Positions 31,859 through 39,148 are shown, numbered from the stretch's first letter. The stretch: 51,684 nt of DNA from a virus (IMGVR_UViG_3300042288_001152:1-51684), one strand, 5' to 3'. Numbers and translations: made by a program. The notes: generated by a model from the sequence alone, not told the origin.

Positions 31859-32013
31859 AGCGTGTCGGCTTGACAATGTCAAGCTGGCCCGCAATGTTGC
31901 GGGGTTATCCACAGGTTTAAGGGGCTTATCCACAAGCCCCTGGAATTATGTGAGATTTATCACAAGGCTCATGCGTAAATAGATTAGGTAATGTCAGTGG
32001 GCTATGTTATAAT
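31859..32013 (+). promoter_or_regulatory. Full regulatory cassette with two DnaA boxes
   Basis: AGCGTGTCG plus TTGACA; a CCCGCA/TGCGGG hairpin; TTATCCACA at 31905 and again at 31926, 21 bp apart; TGTGAGATTTATCACA (31949-31964) centred 51.5 bp before TATAAT (32008); TGTCAG at 31992. It is the clearest example of the cassette. Confidence 0.75.
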
Positions 32014-32041
32014 TCTCTTATCCAACAACGAAAGGCAATAA

Positions 32042-32245
32042 ATGAAAATAGAACACAACCTAAAGTTTGTAACTGAGTTTGCAGACGGACACCCAATAAC
32101 TGCACGGGTAATGGCACTTGATGAGTCAATGCGTACTGAAATGCTTGAAGGTATGCTAAAGGATTTAGTAGGCTCTCGCTTGCAACCAATTCTTGATGAA
32201 ATAAATGCCAATGGCTCATACGCAATTCTAAAGGTTGCTGAATAA
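32042..32245 (+). CDS. 67-residue protein
   Basis: It begins MKIEHNLKFVTEFADGHPIT and has a helical MRTEMLEGMLKDLVGSRLQ region. The start follows ACGAAAGG; the stop overlaps the next ATG. The function is unknown. Confidence 0.62.
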   Translation: MKIEHNLKFVTEFADGHPITARVMALDESMRTEMLEGMLKDLVGSRLQPILDEINANGSYAILKVAE

Positions 32246-32514
32246 TGGGAAGTGTAACAGCACTAGGTATTCAGGACAGTGTGTTAGATTTAGAAACACA
32301 ATTAGCCTATCACTTACAGGGTAATCACTATCCACCCGTTCCACTATCTATGGTACCAGTATGTATTCAGGCAATAGATTTTGCTTATGATGAAATGTGG
32401 GATGAAACTATTGAAATGCCTGATGGTATTTCTTATAAGGGTGAAACATGTGCGCCAGTATGGGCGATCATCGAGGCTCACCACTTACACTTTTGGCTAC
32501 CTGAAAGTGACTAA
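32245..32514 (+). CDS. 89-residue protein
   Basis: It begins MGSVTALGIQDSVLDLETQL and has a LSMVPVCIQAIDFAYDEMWD helix and a His-rich C-terminus (EAHHLHFW). It is coupled by TAATG. The function is unknown. Confidence 0.62.
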   Translation: MGSVTALGIQDSVLDLETQLAYHLQGNHYPPVPLSMVPVCIQAIDFAYDEMWDETIEMPDGISYKGETCAPVWAIIEAHHLHFWLPESD

Positions 32515-32559
32515 GGTCACACAATAACTTTCTCAAATAATGAGATGGGGGTTGATAAA

Positions 32560-32581
32560 TGTCAGCCCCCAATGCTACAAT
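32560..32581 (+). promoter_or_regulatory. TGTCAG-N10-TACAAT promoter
   Basis: TGTCAG at 32560 and TACAAT at 32576-32581, with no CRP-like operator within 100 bp. The gene downstream has a variant AAAGAGG ribosome site. Confidence 0.65.
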
Positions 32582-32609
32582 ACTACCCTACAAAGAAAAG
32601 AGGCAATAA

Positions 32610-32792
32610 ATGACAATACAAGATAAGTTGTATCAGGTTGGAGATTTATTCACTACCCTAAAGTCAAAAAAGACGGGCGTGATTAAAGAAATCCACCCAC
32701 AAGCATCTGGCTCGGTGCGTGTGCTACTAGAAATGCCAACAAAGGAAACTCGCTGGACAACAGTATCAGCAAGCACCCTAGCAGGTAATTAG
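32610..32792 (+). CDS. 60-residue SH3-like protein
   Basis: YQVGDLFTTLKSKKTGVIKE, then SVRVLLEMPTKETRWTTVSA, suggests a small beta barrel (SH3/KOW type). It is monocistronic between two TGTCAG promoters. The function is unknown. Confidence 0.6.
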   Translation: MTIQDKLYQVGDLFTTLKSKKTGVIKEIHPQASGSVRVLLEMPTKETRWTTVSASTLAGN

Positions 32793-32816
32793 CATAGGGC
32801 AGGGGGGTCGCAGAAA

Positions 32817-32838
32817 TGTCAGACCCTCCTGCTATACT
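32817..32838 (+). promoter_or_regulatory. TGTCAG-N10-TATACT promoter
   Basis: TGTCAG at 32817 and TATACT at 32833-32838. A leader with AACGAAAGAGAG precedes ATG 32878. Confidence 0.65.
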
Positions 32839-32877
32839 ACTCTAACAAACAACCAACCAACGAAAGAGAGAAAATAA

Positions 32878-33300
32878 ATGGCACGACAGAAAGCAATTAG
32901 CGTAAAGATAGCAACACCAAAGGTAATCAAGGCACTAGAAACTCGCTTGACAAAGTTAAATGCCGATTACGCATCACAAGAAGCCAACGAAGCAAAGCAC
33001 GAAAAGGCTTTAGAAAAGTGGCGCAAAGAAGTAGGAAAGTTCGCTATGGCTAATTTTGCTAAGGCAGAAAACTTCCGCACAAACTATCGCTCATGGAATA
33101 AGACACTTAATGTTGATTTCGATTTAACAGTTAATGAGTCAGACTTTCCTAAAGAGCCTGAGAAGGACTACGAAGTTCTCCACCGCCACTCATACAATGA
33201 GATGAAAGAGGAATTGGAAAACGCAATTCGTATTCTAAAGATGACAGATGAGGAAACAGTAAGCACAAGCACTTACAATGCTATTGCTCGTTATCTCTAA
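32878..33300 (+). CDS. Helical/coiled-coil protein
   Basis: The protein has 140 residues. Residues 13-62 are strongly helical and basic-acidic alternating (ALETRLTKLNADYASQEANE), and a second helix lies at about 105-125. It may bind DNA or form a scaffold; no family is recognised. Confidence 0.65.
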   Translation: MARQKAISVKIATPKVIKALETRLTKLNADYASQEANEAKHEKALEKWRKEVGKFAMANFAKAENFRTNYRSWNKTLNVDFDLTVNESDFPKEPEKDYEVLHRHSYNEMKEELENAIRILKMTDEETVSTSTYNAIARYL

Positions 33301-33371
33301 ATAATCCAACGACCTGAGTATGTCGCCAAACTGCTCTCCCTTTTGGGACAACTACTAACAAAGGTAATACA

Positions 33372-33599
33372 ATGCGGTTCAAGATAGAAATGTATGACGA
33401 AGTAAAACAAAACGACTTAACAATTTATTCTGATGAAGGCTATGACAATGAAAGCCTAAAGGAATTAGTTTTCTCAAACTTAAAAAGATTTGACGGAAAT
33501 GTTAAGGCTTTTGTTTATGATCAAAAAAATAAAAAGAAAACATCAGCAGCGTTCTTTCCAATGGAAACAGTAAACTATGTAAAGTCCTTATCTAAGTGA
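33372..33599 (+). CDS. 75-residue protein
   Basis: MRFKIEMYDEVKQNDLTIYS, then an alpha/beta layout with a KNKKKTS basic loop. It lies 71 nt after the previous gene with only a weak AAAGG site. The function is unknown. Confidence 0.58.
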   Translation: MRFKIEMYDEVKQNDLTIYSDEGYDNESLKELVFSNLKRFDGNVKAFVYDQKNKKKTSAAFFPMETVNYVKSLSK

Positions 33600-33604
33600 A
33601 AGGT

Positions 33605-33774
33605 GGGGCAGCTAATTCTGCCCCGCCCAAGCTTGGCCCGCAATAATGTGCGGGGTTTTCCACAGGTTTAAGAGGGCCTGTGGATAACGCCTGGAATTTG
33701 TGAGATTACTCACATGGATCAATTCGGACATATTGTAACTAATCATAGACAATGTCAGTGGGGTCTGTTATACT
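33605..33774 (+). promoter_or_regulatory. Terminators plus full regulatory cassette
   Basis: Two hairpins, GGGGCAG/CTGCCCC (33605-33624) and CCCGCA/TGCGGG with TTTT (33637-33659), end the upstream unit. Then TTTTCCACA (33656) and an inverted DnaA box TGTGGATAA (33679-33687), TGTGAGATTACTCACA (33699-33714) centred 62.5 bp before TATACT (33769), and TGTCAG (33753). Confidence 0.72.
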
Positions 33775-33804
33775 TACAACTAACTAAACGAAAGGTAAAA
33801 ATAT

Positions 33805-34812
33805 ATGGCTCACAATCTCGAAACCGAAAACGGCGAAGTTGCTTTTGCATTGCGTGGCGCACCTGCATGGCATAATCTTGCTAATCGTATCTTCACACAA
33901 GATGAAGATGTTACTACTCAAATGATGTTAGATGAGGCAAAACTATCTAACTGGAATGTTCGTCTATCTCCATTGACCGACCACATCTCAGATACATGGA
34001 ATGATGTATCTAATGCTCAATTAGTTATTCGTGACAACCCATTCAATAGCGGAACTGATGTTCTTGCTACTGTTGGTAAGCGTTACAAGCCTGTGCAAAA
34101 TGAAGAATTGTTTGCATTCGCAGATGCAATTCATGATGCCAATGCTGATTGCCGTTGGGAATCTGCTGGCTCACTTCGTAGCGGTAAGGTTGTTTTTGGT
34201 ACTGTGGATATTCCTCGCACAATGGTGCTTGACCCACAAGGTGCAAATGATGAAACCAAGTTGTATCTAATTGTTTGGACATCACATGACGGGTCTGTTG
34301 CGGTTCAGGCTGCAGTTACCCCTGTTCGTGTAGTTTGCCAAAACACATTGAATCTTGCAATGCGTAATGCTAAGCAATCTTTCAAGATTCGTCACACGCA
34401 ATCTGTTGAAGGTCGCATTCAAGTAGCCCGCGAAACTCTTGGGCTTGCTCTTGGATACTTTGATGAATTTGAGAAAGAGGCTCAGGCTCTTTATTCTCAA
34501 TCAATTACTGATGCTGAATTCTCAAAGTTAATTCAGACAATTTATCCTAAGCCAGATAAAGATTCTGCTAAGGTTGCGCTAACTAAGTGGGAGAATAAGG
34601 TTGTCCTTCTTGACAATCTTTATCATAACTCACCAACTAACGCTAACATCAAGGGAACTAAGTGGGGTGCGTTCAATGCACTAACTGAACGCCTTGACTA
34701 TTATCGTTCAGGTCGCGGAAATTCTGAAACACTTATGGCTGGTGCATCAGGGTTTGACCCAATTCTTACCGCAGAAAAAAATAAAATTAAGAAATTAATT
34801 TCTGCGTTTTAA
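33805..34812 (+). CDS. DUF932 (TIGR03299-type) phage/plasmid-like protein
   Basis: The protein has 335 residues. AFALRGAPAWHNLANRI at the N-terminus, GTDVLATVGKRYKPVQNEEL, VTPVRVVCQNTLNLAM and the C-terminal TKWGAFNALTERLDYYRSGR are hallmarks of the DUF932 family found in phages and plasmids. The function is not established; an association with DNA metabolism has been proposed from context in other genomes. It has its own CRP-like/TGTCAG promoter, and tRNA-Asp follows 47 nt later. Confidence 0.85.
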   Translation: MAHNLETENGEVAFALRGAPAWHNLANRIFTQDEDVTTQMMLDEAKLSNWNVRLSPLTDHISDTWNDVSNAQLVIRDNPFNSGTDVLATVGKRYKPVQNEELFAFADAIHDANADCRWESAGSLRSGKVVFGTVDIPRTMVLDPQGANDETKLYLIVWTSHDGSVAVQAAVTPVRVVCQNTLNLAMRNAKQSFKIRHTQSVEGRIQVARETLGLALGYFDEFEKEAQALYSQSITDAEFSKLIQTIYPKPDKDSAKVALTKWENKVVLLDNLYHNSPTNANIKGTKWGAFNALTERLDYYRSGRGNSETLMAGASGFDPILTAEKNKIKKLISAF

Positions 34813-34859
34813 TAAATAAATTCCTGAGCATGAATAAAAACTGCTCACAATTTTTTCTA

Positions 34860-34933
34860 GGTCCATTAGCTCAGTTGGTTAGAGCGCTACCCTGTCACGG
34901 TAGAGGTCGACGGTTCAAGTCCGTTATGGATCG
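34860..34933 (+). tRNA. tRNA-Asp (anticodon GUC)
   Basis: It is a 74-nt cloverleaf: acceptor GGTCCAT/ATGGATC, D-arm GCTC/GAGC, anticodon stem CTACC/GGTAG with loop CTGTCAC (GTC), T-arm GACGG/CCGTT, discriminator G. CCA is not encoded. It lies 47 nt after DUF932 and may be cotranscribed with it. Confidence 0.92.
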
Positions 34934-35010
34934 CAAATCGCCCGCAATATTTAGGGACAAAAAAGTGTGTTAAGTGTCACATAAAAAAATCCCTGGAATC
35001 TATAGACAAA

Positions 35011-35032
35011 TGTCAGTGGGACCCTGTATAAT
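35011..35032 (+). promoter_or_regulatory. TGTCAG-N10-TATAAT promoter, leaderless
   Basis: TATAAT (35027-35032) ends seven bases before ATG 35040, so this member of the TGTCAG family makes a leaderless message. Confidence 0.65.
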
Positions 35033-35039
35033 TCTCTAC

Positions 35040-35657
35040 ATGACCAACGAACTAGTATCAAGCGTATATACATTTGTCTGTGACCCAGATGAATGCGATT
35101 CTTTAATTCAATTAACATCATCTGATGGATTTGGTTTTCCTTCAGGTGTGACAGAACTCACATGCCCTTGCGGACGTAAGACCACCTTATTGTCAGTCGA
35201 GCATGCTACAATTACACCAACAACAACGGAAGAGGTAAAAATGGAAACAACTACAGACAATCACTACATGACACGAGAATTCCTTGAGTCACAGTTAGTA
35301 GATAACAAAGCCCGCATTACACAGTTAGAAGAGCACATCCAGCGTATAACTCAGCGTGATTATGCAACTGCAGGAACTCTAAGCAAATTGCGTGATGACA
35401 TGAAGGTATTCACACTCGAAGGCCTTGATGACGAATCTCTTACAGAATTTCAAGCAGAAGAAATTGCTGGCATCTGTGGATTTGAACTAACAAATGAGTT
35501 TGAACTAGAAGTAACAGTTCTATATTCAATTACAGTTAATGCTCGTGATGAAGAGAGTGCACATAATCTAATTCATGATATTGATTTTGACACCGTGTCT
35601 TATGACTCAGACGGTATTAGTTGGCTATCATCATCTGTAGATAGAATTGAGAACTAA
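35040..35657 (+). CDS. Two-part protein: zinc ribbon fused to a helical domain, with internal promoter
   Basis: The long form has 205 residues. Residues 1-50 carry CDPDEC and CPCG, a zinc ribbon. Residues 51-67 (LLSVEHATITPTTTEEVK) are the translation of an internal TGTCAG promoter and its leader. ATG 35241 then starts a second module (coiled coil, then EFELEVTVLYSITVNARDEE) of 138 residues with its own GGAAGAGG site. It probably arose by loss of a stop between two genes, so a long and a short product can be made. Confidence 0.65.
   Translation: MTNELVSSVYTFVCDPDECDSLIQLTSSDGFGFPSGVTELTCPCGRKTTLLSVEHATITPTTTEEVKMETTTDNHYMTREFLESQLVDNKARITQLEEHIQRITQRDYATAGTLSKLRDDMKVFTLEGLDDESLTEFQAEEIAGICGFELTNEFELEVTVLYSITVNARDEESAHNLIHDIDFDTVSYDSDGISWLSSSVDRIEN
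35191..35212 (+). promoter_or_regulatory. TGTCAG-N10-TACAAT promoter inside a coding frame
   Basis: TGTCAG at 35191 and TACAAT at 35207-35212 are followed by AACGGAAGAGG and ATG 35241. It is identical in form to the intergenic promoters but is read through by the upstream frame. Confidence 0.65.
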
Positions 35658-35977
35658 TGTTAAAAGAAGGAGAAAACATTGTTTACCTTAAATTAAGAAT
35701 TCAAAATGAAATAAAAGATTTAAGTTTAAATCATCCTGAATTATTAGAAGAGTATAAGCAAGATGCAATTAAATCTATTTTTAATTCAGCTATCCTTAAA
35801 GAAACTTTGTCCGTTAAAGAGTTTAGGGATTTAGTGTCAACAGTACGACCTGATTTTTATGAGGGGTATACGATTGAAGATGCAGAAGCGGAATGGGAAT
35901 CTATAAAAACAGGCATGATTATTGTTTCTCTTTTTGTTGTGATAGTTGGCGCTCTTATACTTAAGTGGGTGTTCTAA
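35657..35977 (+). CDS. Membrane-anchored protein
   Basis: The protein has 106 residues: a soluble helical N-terminus, then a C-terminal membrane helix (TGMIIVSLFVVIVGALIL), i.e. tail-anchored. It is coupled by TAATG at both ends. The function is unknown. Confidence 0.62.
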   Translation: MLKEGENIVYLKLRIQNEIKDLSLNHPELLEEYKQDAIKSIFNSAILKETLSVKEFRDLVSTVRPDFYEGYTIEDAEAEWESIKTGMIIVSLFVVIVGALILKWVF

Positions 35978-36180
35978 TGTACTTTGAACTTACCGCTCCA
36001 TCTCGTGTAGCCTTTGCGAGGGCCATTTGGGATGCAGAAATAACTGGACTAGACCCTGAAGCAATGAGTGCATTGACATTCAACATAGGAACTGGTAGTA
36101 TTGAGAAAGTAAGTAGGATTCGTGATAAGTATAACTTAATTGAATCTTATGTAAGCGACAGTAAAACTACAGGATACTAG
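35977..36180 (+). CDS. 67-residue protein
   Basis: The start is ATG 35977 within TAATG; a GTG four codons earlier is in frame. It begins MYFELTAPSRVAFARAIWDA and is helical. The function is unknown. Confidence 0.6.
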   Translation: MYFELTAPSRVAFARAIWDAEITGLDPEAMSALTFNIGTGSIEKVSRIRDKYNLIESYVSDSKTTGY

Positions 36181-36188
36181 GAGATAAA

Positions 36189-36335
36189 ATGTCAGACTAT
36201 AAAGATGGTTTTGAAGATGGGTACAAGTTTGCCCGTGAAGAAATTATAGAAAAACTATCAGAGATTGATATCGCAGATATTGATACATGGATTCTTGATC
36301 GTCTATCTGACATGATAGAAGGCGGAACGCTATGA
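36189..36335 (+). CDS. 48-residue acidic protein
   Basis: It follows AGGAGATAAA. MSDYKDGFEDGYKFAREEII is a repeated DG-[FY] helix seen in many small phage proteins. An ATGA overlap leads into the next gene. Confidence 0.6.
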   Translation: MSDYKDGFEDGYKFAREEIIEKLSEIDIADIDTWILDRLSDMIEGGTL

Positions 36336-36529
36336 ACGAATGGGTTGGGTGCGATAAGTGTAACTCAGTAGTACCTGCAATGTATTTAATTAAAATGGTT
36401 AGCGGAGAGCTTTCTTTCTGTGGACACCACTTTAATAAGTTCAAGCCTAGTCTTGACAAAATCGCTTACGAAGTGATAGAATTAAACAAAAAGGAAGAAG
36501 TACCTCAACTAGTAGAAATGGCGGAATAA
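36332..36529 (+). CDS. DUF7455-like zinc protein
   Basis: The protein has 65 residues. CDKCNSVVPAMYLIKMVSGE, then FCGHHFNK, gives a C-x2-C ... C-x-H-H set as in the DUF7455 family that is widespread in actinobacteria and their phages. This supports an actinobacterial host. The function is unknown. Confidence 0.7.
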   Translation: MNEWVGCDKCNSVVPAMYLIKMVSGELSFCGHHFNKFKPSLDKIAYEVIELNKKEEVPQLVEMAE

Positions 36530-36530
36530 A

Positions 36531-36932
36531 ATGGGAGATAGAGCAAACTTCGGATTTAAACAATCCAATGGAGAAACAATTGTGCTATACGGACACTGGG
36601 CTGGACATGGAATGTTAGAGCGCTTAGCAGATGCTGTTGAAGCAGCACGTTCTAGGTGGGGAGATGAATCATATGCTACCCGCATTGCGGTTTCGCATTT
36701 AGTTGGAGAACAATGGCAAGATACAACTGGATGGGGATTATCTGTTAATAACATCCTAGACAACGAGCACAAGATTCCTGTGATTGACTGGAATACACAA
36801 ACGTTTTCACTGCACGAAGAGGCGCCTTGGTCCGAGTCGACAGAATATAAGGTCCGTGGAATGCAAGACGAGCCCATATTCAAAATGACATTGGATTCAT
36901 TTATTAATAAGTACTCAAGGGTTAATGCATAA
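36531..36932 (+). CDS. Conserved phage protein of unknown function
   Basis: The protein has 133 residues. MGDRANFGFKQSNGETIVLY, GHWAGHGMLERLADAV and SRWGDESYATRIAVSHLVGE form a pattern I recognise from many phage hypothetical proteins. It lies one base after the previous stop and ends the operon before a strong terminator. Confidence 0.7.
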   Translation: MGDRANFGFKQSNGETIVLYGHWAGHGMLERLADAVEAARSRWGDESYATRIAVSHLVGEQWQDTTGWGLSVNNILDNEHKIPVIDWNTQTFSLHEEAPWSESTEYKVRGMQDEPIFKMTLDSFINKYSRVNA

Positions 36933-37026
36933 TTAATCTAAGGGTGCCCCTATAGTCATTAATGGCCAGGGGTTAAATAAAGCAGAGTTCTTTTACTTTC
37001 GTTGGTGAACCTCTAGCAGCCTATGT

Positions 37027-37068
37027 AAAACCCCAGTTATGGAATAAGCCCCTACAGCTGGGGTTTTT
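37027..37068 (+). terminator. Rho-independent terminator
   Basis: AAAACCCCAG pairs with CTGGGGTTTT over a 21-base loop and ends in a T run, 95 nt after the last stop. The rest of the 36933-37247 gap holds the next promoter cassette and no gene. Confidence 0.8.
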
Positions 37069-37137
37069 GCATGGCCCGCAAAAGACTAAGGGTAATATAT
37101 TTCTTTTACGGTGTCAATATGAAATCGCCTGGAATTT

Positions 37138-37220
37138 TGTGATCTTGACCACATGCATACAAAATGTGGTGTGAAACACACCCAAATAGTATTCCATTTG
37201 TCAGTGGTCCAATGTATAAT
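37138..37220 (+). promoter_or_regulatory. Near-CRP site plus TGTCAG-N10-TATAAT promoter
   Basis: TGTGATCTTGACCACA (37138-37153) has one mismatch to TGTGA-N6-TCACA. TGTCAG is at 37199 and TATAAT at 37215-37220. This site is centred 69.5 bp before the -10, slightly off the phase of the other sites. Confidence 0.6.
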
Positions 37221-37247
37221 TATCACATATCAACGAAAGGATATAAA

Positions 37248-37982
37248 ATGCCAAATTGGGTATTTAATGGATTAACAATTGAAGGTAATCCTGAGCAAGT
37301 AAAATCTTTAATCAAGCAGATGAATAAGCCATTTGTTTATTCTATTACTGCATTAGGTGATTTATCATATGATGTCAAGCAGACTAAGTATATTAATCCT
37401 ATCTTTGCTTTTCATAATATCTATAACTATAGAGATGCTGGTATTACTGATGAGGTATATCATGGACAGCCTCCTCGTTCCACCGATTTTTCTCAGGCAA
37501 TGAAGTTTGAAACCAATGACTGGTACAACTTTAATGTGCGTGAGTGGGGAACCAAGTGGGATGTTGCTGTAGCAGAGGATAATAAGTATCCTGATACAAC
37601 TATTGAAGAAGCAGAAAATGGCGAGAACTATGTAGTTCATTACAATTTTAATACTGCATGGTCACGACCTCTTGGCGCTATTGAAAAACTATCTGCACAA
37701 TACCCAACACTACTCTTTACTTTATCATATGAGGAAGAGACAGGTTGGGGTGGAGAAATGGAATTCCTCCGTGGTGAAGTTATCTCAGAATCAGAATACG
37801 ATAATATGTGCCGTGATTGTGATGCAACTGACCAAATGGAATACTGCGAGAATGACTGCGGTGAAATCTGTAGCAACTGCAACTGGCTTGGCGAGGCAGA
37901 CCTAGAGGCTGTCGCAATTTGTCAGACCCATAAGATATACTTAGACACTAAAGTACCCGAATATAGAAAGGCGGAAGCATAA
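37248..37982 (+). CDS. Api92/DUF1281-like protein
   Basis: The start is ATG 37248 after AACGAAAGG; an upstream in-frame ATG would cross the promoter. The protein has 244 residues. MPNWVFNGLTIEGNPEQVKS is the typical start of Api92-like proteins with a ferredoxin-like domain. NTAWSRPLGAIEKLSAQYPT and EEETGWGGEMEFLRGE are also diagnostic. The C-terminal 45 residues add six to seven Cys (CRDCDATDQMEYCENDCGEI), a metal-binding extension. Confidence 0.78.
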   Translation: MPNWVFNGLTIEGNPEQVKSLIKQMNKPFVYSITALGDLSYDVKQTKYINPIFAFHNIYNYRDAGITDEVYHGQPPRSTDFSQAMKFETNDWYNFNVREWGTKWDVAVAEDNKYPDTTIEEAENGENYVVHYNFNTAWSRPLGAIEKLSAQYPTLLFTLSYEEETGWGGEMEFLRGEVISESEYDNMCRDCDATDQMEYCENDCGEICSNCNWLGEADLEAVAICQTHKIYLDTKVPEYRKAEA

Positions 37983-38194
37983 TGGAAGCATTTACAGATA
38001 CAGTAGGAGAACATATCCTTGGAGCAATTCAAGTAGATATTGAGCAACATCTCTTTGAACAATGGAACAGCAAAAATTTAGATGAGGGTAGCGATTATGC
38101 TGAATATATGTTCATGCAATTTGCTCCTGATAGCCTAAAGCAATCATACAATGAGTATTATGGCTATATTGAGGGAGATGAGTTTCTATTATGA
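37982..38194 (+). CDS. 70-residue acidic protein
   Basis: It begins MEAFTDTVGEHILGAIQVDI and is acidic and helical. It is coupled by TAATG to the Api92-like gene and by ATGA to the next. The function is unknown. Confidence 0.6.
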   Translation: MEAFTDTVGEHILGAIQVDIEQHLFEQWNSKNLDEGSDYAEYMFMQFAPDSLKQSYNEYYGYIEGDEFLL

Positions 38195-38337
38195 TTACAT
38201 CACAAGAACTACTTGACTATATGTATGATGACAACTTAAGTCATTTTGACGACAGAGACACATCAGATGATTGTGATTGTTATATTCACATAACACTTAA
38301 TACTATGCTTAAATACATGGAGGCAATAGAATGTTAG
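38191..38337 (+). CDS. 48-residue protein
   Basis: It starts at an ATGA overlap. It begins MITSQELLDYMYDDNLSHFD, then has an acidic DCDCYIH segment. The function is unknown. Confidence 0.57.
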   Translation: MITSQELLDYMYDDNLSHFDDRDTSDDCDCYIHITLNTMLKYMEAIEC

Positions 38338-38507
38338 GATATACTAAAACAGATATAGATGAAATGGGGAATGCTATGCATGACGCCAAGCTTTTCTATA
38401 TTCTTAAATCAGATATCGTTCGTGTTGATGAAGATCCAATTGTGGACGGGCTACTAAAAGCACAAGACTTTCTACAGGGCTTATGGGCAGAAGGGTACTT
38501 TGACTAA
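38331..38507 (+). CDS. 58-residue protein
   Basis: It begins MLGYTKTDIDEMGNAMHDAK and is acidic and helical. It overlaps the previous gene by 7 nt and the next by one base. Confidence 0.58.
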   Translation: MLGYTKTDIDEMGNAMHDAKLFYILKSDIVRVDEDPIVDGLLKAQDFLQGLWAEGYFD

Positions 38508-38743
38508 TGAAGTTTGGCGATGCTATGGTTCTTGCTCTACTTATTCAAATCCCGTTGATTCCCGTGGTTGCTTTTGTTGATTGGATTAATGCCCCTGATA
38601 AACCAGATAAAGTAGTTTGTTATTATCAGGGAGGGTTTGGACATTTTGATGACCCAACTGTACACAAATACACAACAATTGGAAACTGTTCAATAACTCA
38701 TAAACAAAGATACTTTCTGAAAAAGGAGATAATTAATGACTAA
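38507..38743 (+). CDS. 78-residue membrane protein
   Basis: An N-terminal membrane helix (AMVLALLIQIPLIPVVAFV) is followed by a soluble, His- and aromatic-rich tail with two Cys. It is coupled on both sides. The function is unknown. Confidence 0.6.
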   Translation: MKFGDAMVLALLIQIPLIPVVAFVDWINAPDKPDKVVCYYQGGFGHFDDPTVHKYTTIGNCSITHKQRYFLKKEIIND

Positions 38744-38945
38744 GTCATCTTATTTCCTGGAGTATATGAAGTTACATCTAATTAGTCTTAATCAAGATTG
38801 GGAAGATTCTAAAAATAGCGTACCTTTAAATGAAGATGAATATGACCCTTCAGATGATTACTATGTAGGAGCAACTGAGGCTGTTGAACATTTATTGTCA
38901 GTGGCTACTGATATAATGAATTCTTCTAACGAAAGGTATGAATAA
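38736..38945 (+). CDS. 69-residue protein containing a downstream promoter
   Basis: It begins MTKSSYFLEYMKLHLISLNQ, then an acidic middle. The codons for LLSVATDIMNSSNERYE are also the TGTCAG-N10-TATAAT promoter and ACGAAAGG site of the next gene. The function is unknown. Confidence 0.6.
   Translation: MTKSSYFLEYMKLHLISLNQDWEDSKNSVPLNEDEYDPSDDYYVGATEAVEHLLSVATDIMNSSNERYE
38896..38917 (+). promoter_or_regulatory. TGTCAG-N10-TATAAT promoter within a CDS
   Basis: TGTCAG at 38896 and TATAAT at 38912-38917 lie inside the end of the upstream gene, followed by TAACGAAAGG and ATG 38945. All features of the intergenic family are kept. Confidence 0.68.
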
Positions 38946-39148
38946 TGAATATAACATCTAGAGAAGTTACTTATCGTTCCGCCGTTGAACAAATCTTTTT
39001 TGAGGACGGGACAGAATTGGTAATCACAGTCGGTGCTCCTGCCGAAGGCGGAGGAGATATCGATATTAAATATGATTGGGTAGAAGGAAAGCCTGATTGG
39101 GCAAACAACTTAAATGAATCAACACTAGTGAACTATGAGGTAATCTAA
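38945..39148 (+). CDS. 67-residue beta-rich protein
   Basis: It begins MNITSREVTYRSAVEQIFFE, then TELVITVGAPAEGGGDIDIK. It is a small beta fold with a Gly-rich loop, coupled by TAATG. The function is unknown. Confidence 0.6.
   Translation: MNITSREVTYRSAVEQIFFEDGTELVITVGAPAEGGGDIDIKYDWVEGKPDWANNLNESTLVNYEVI

Noticed and set aside
28413-31880. TTGACA after GGCGTGTCG as ordinary -35 boxes
   Set aside because: No consistent -10 at 16-18 bp; only the first copy has a weak TATCTT. Treated as part of the element.
36509-36883. 124-codon minus-strand frame
   Set aside because: Shadow of the conserved plus-strand gene starting MGDRANF.
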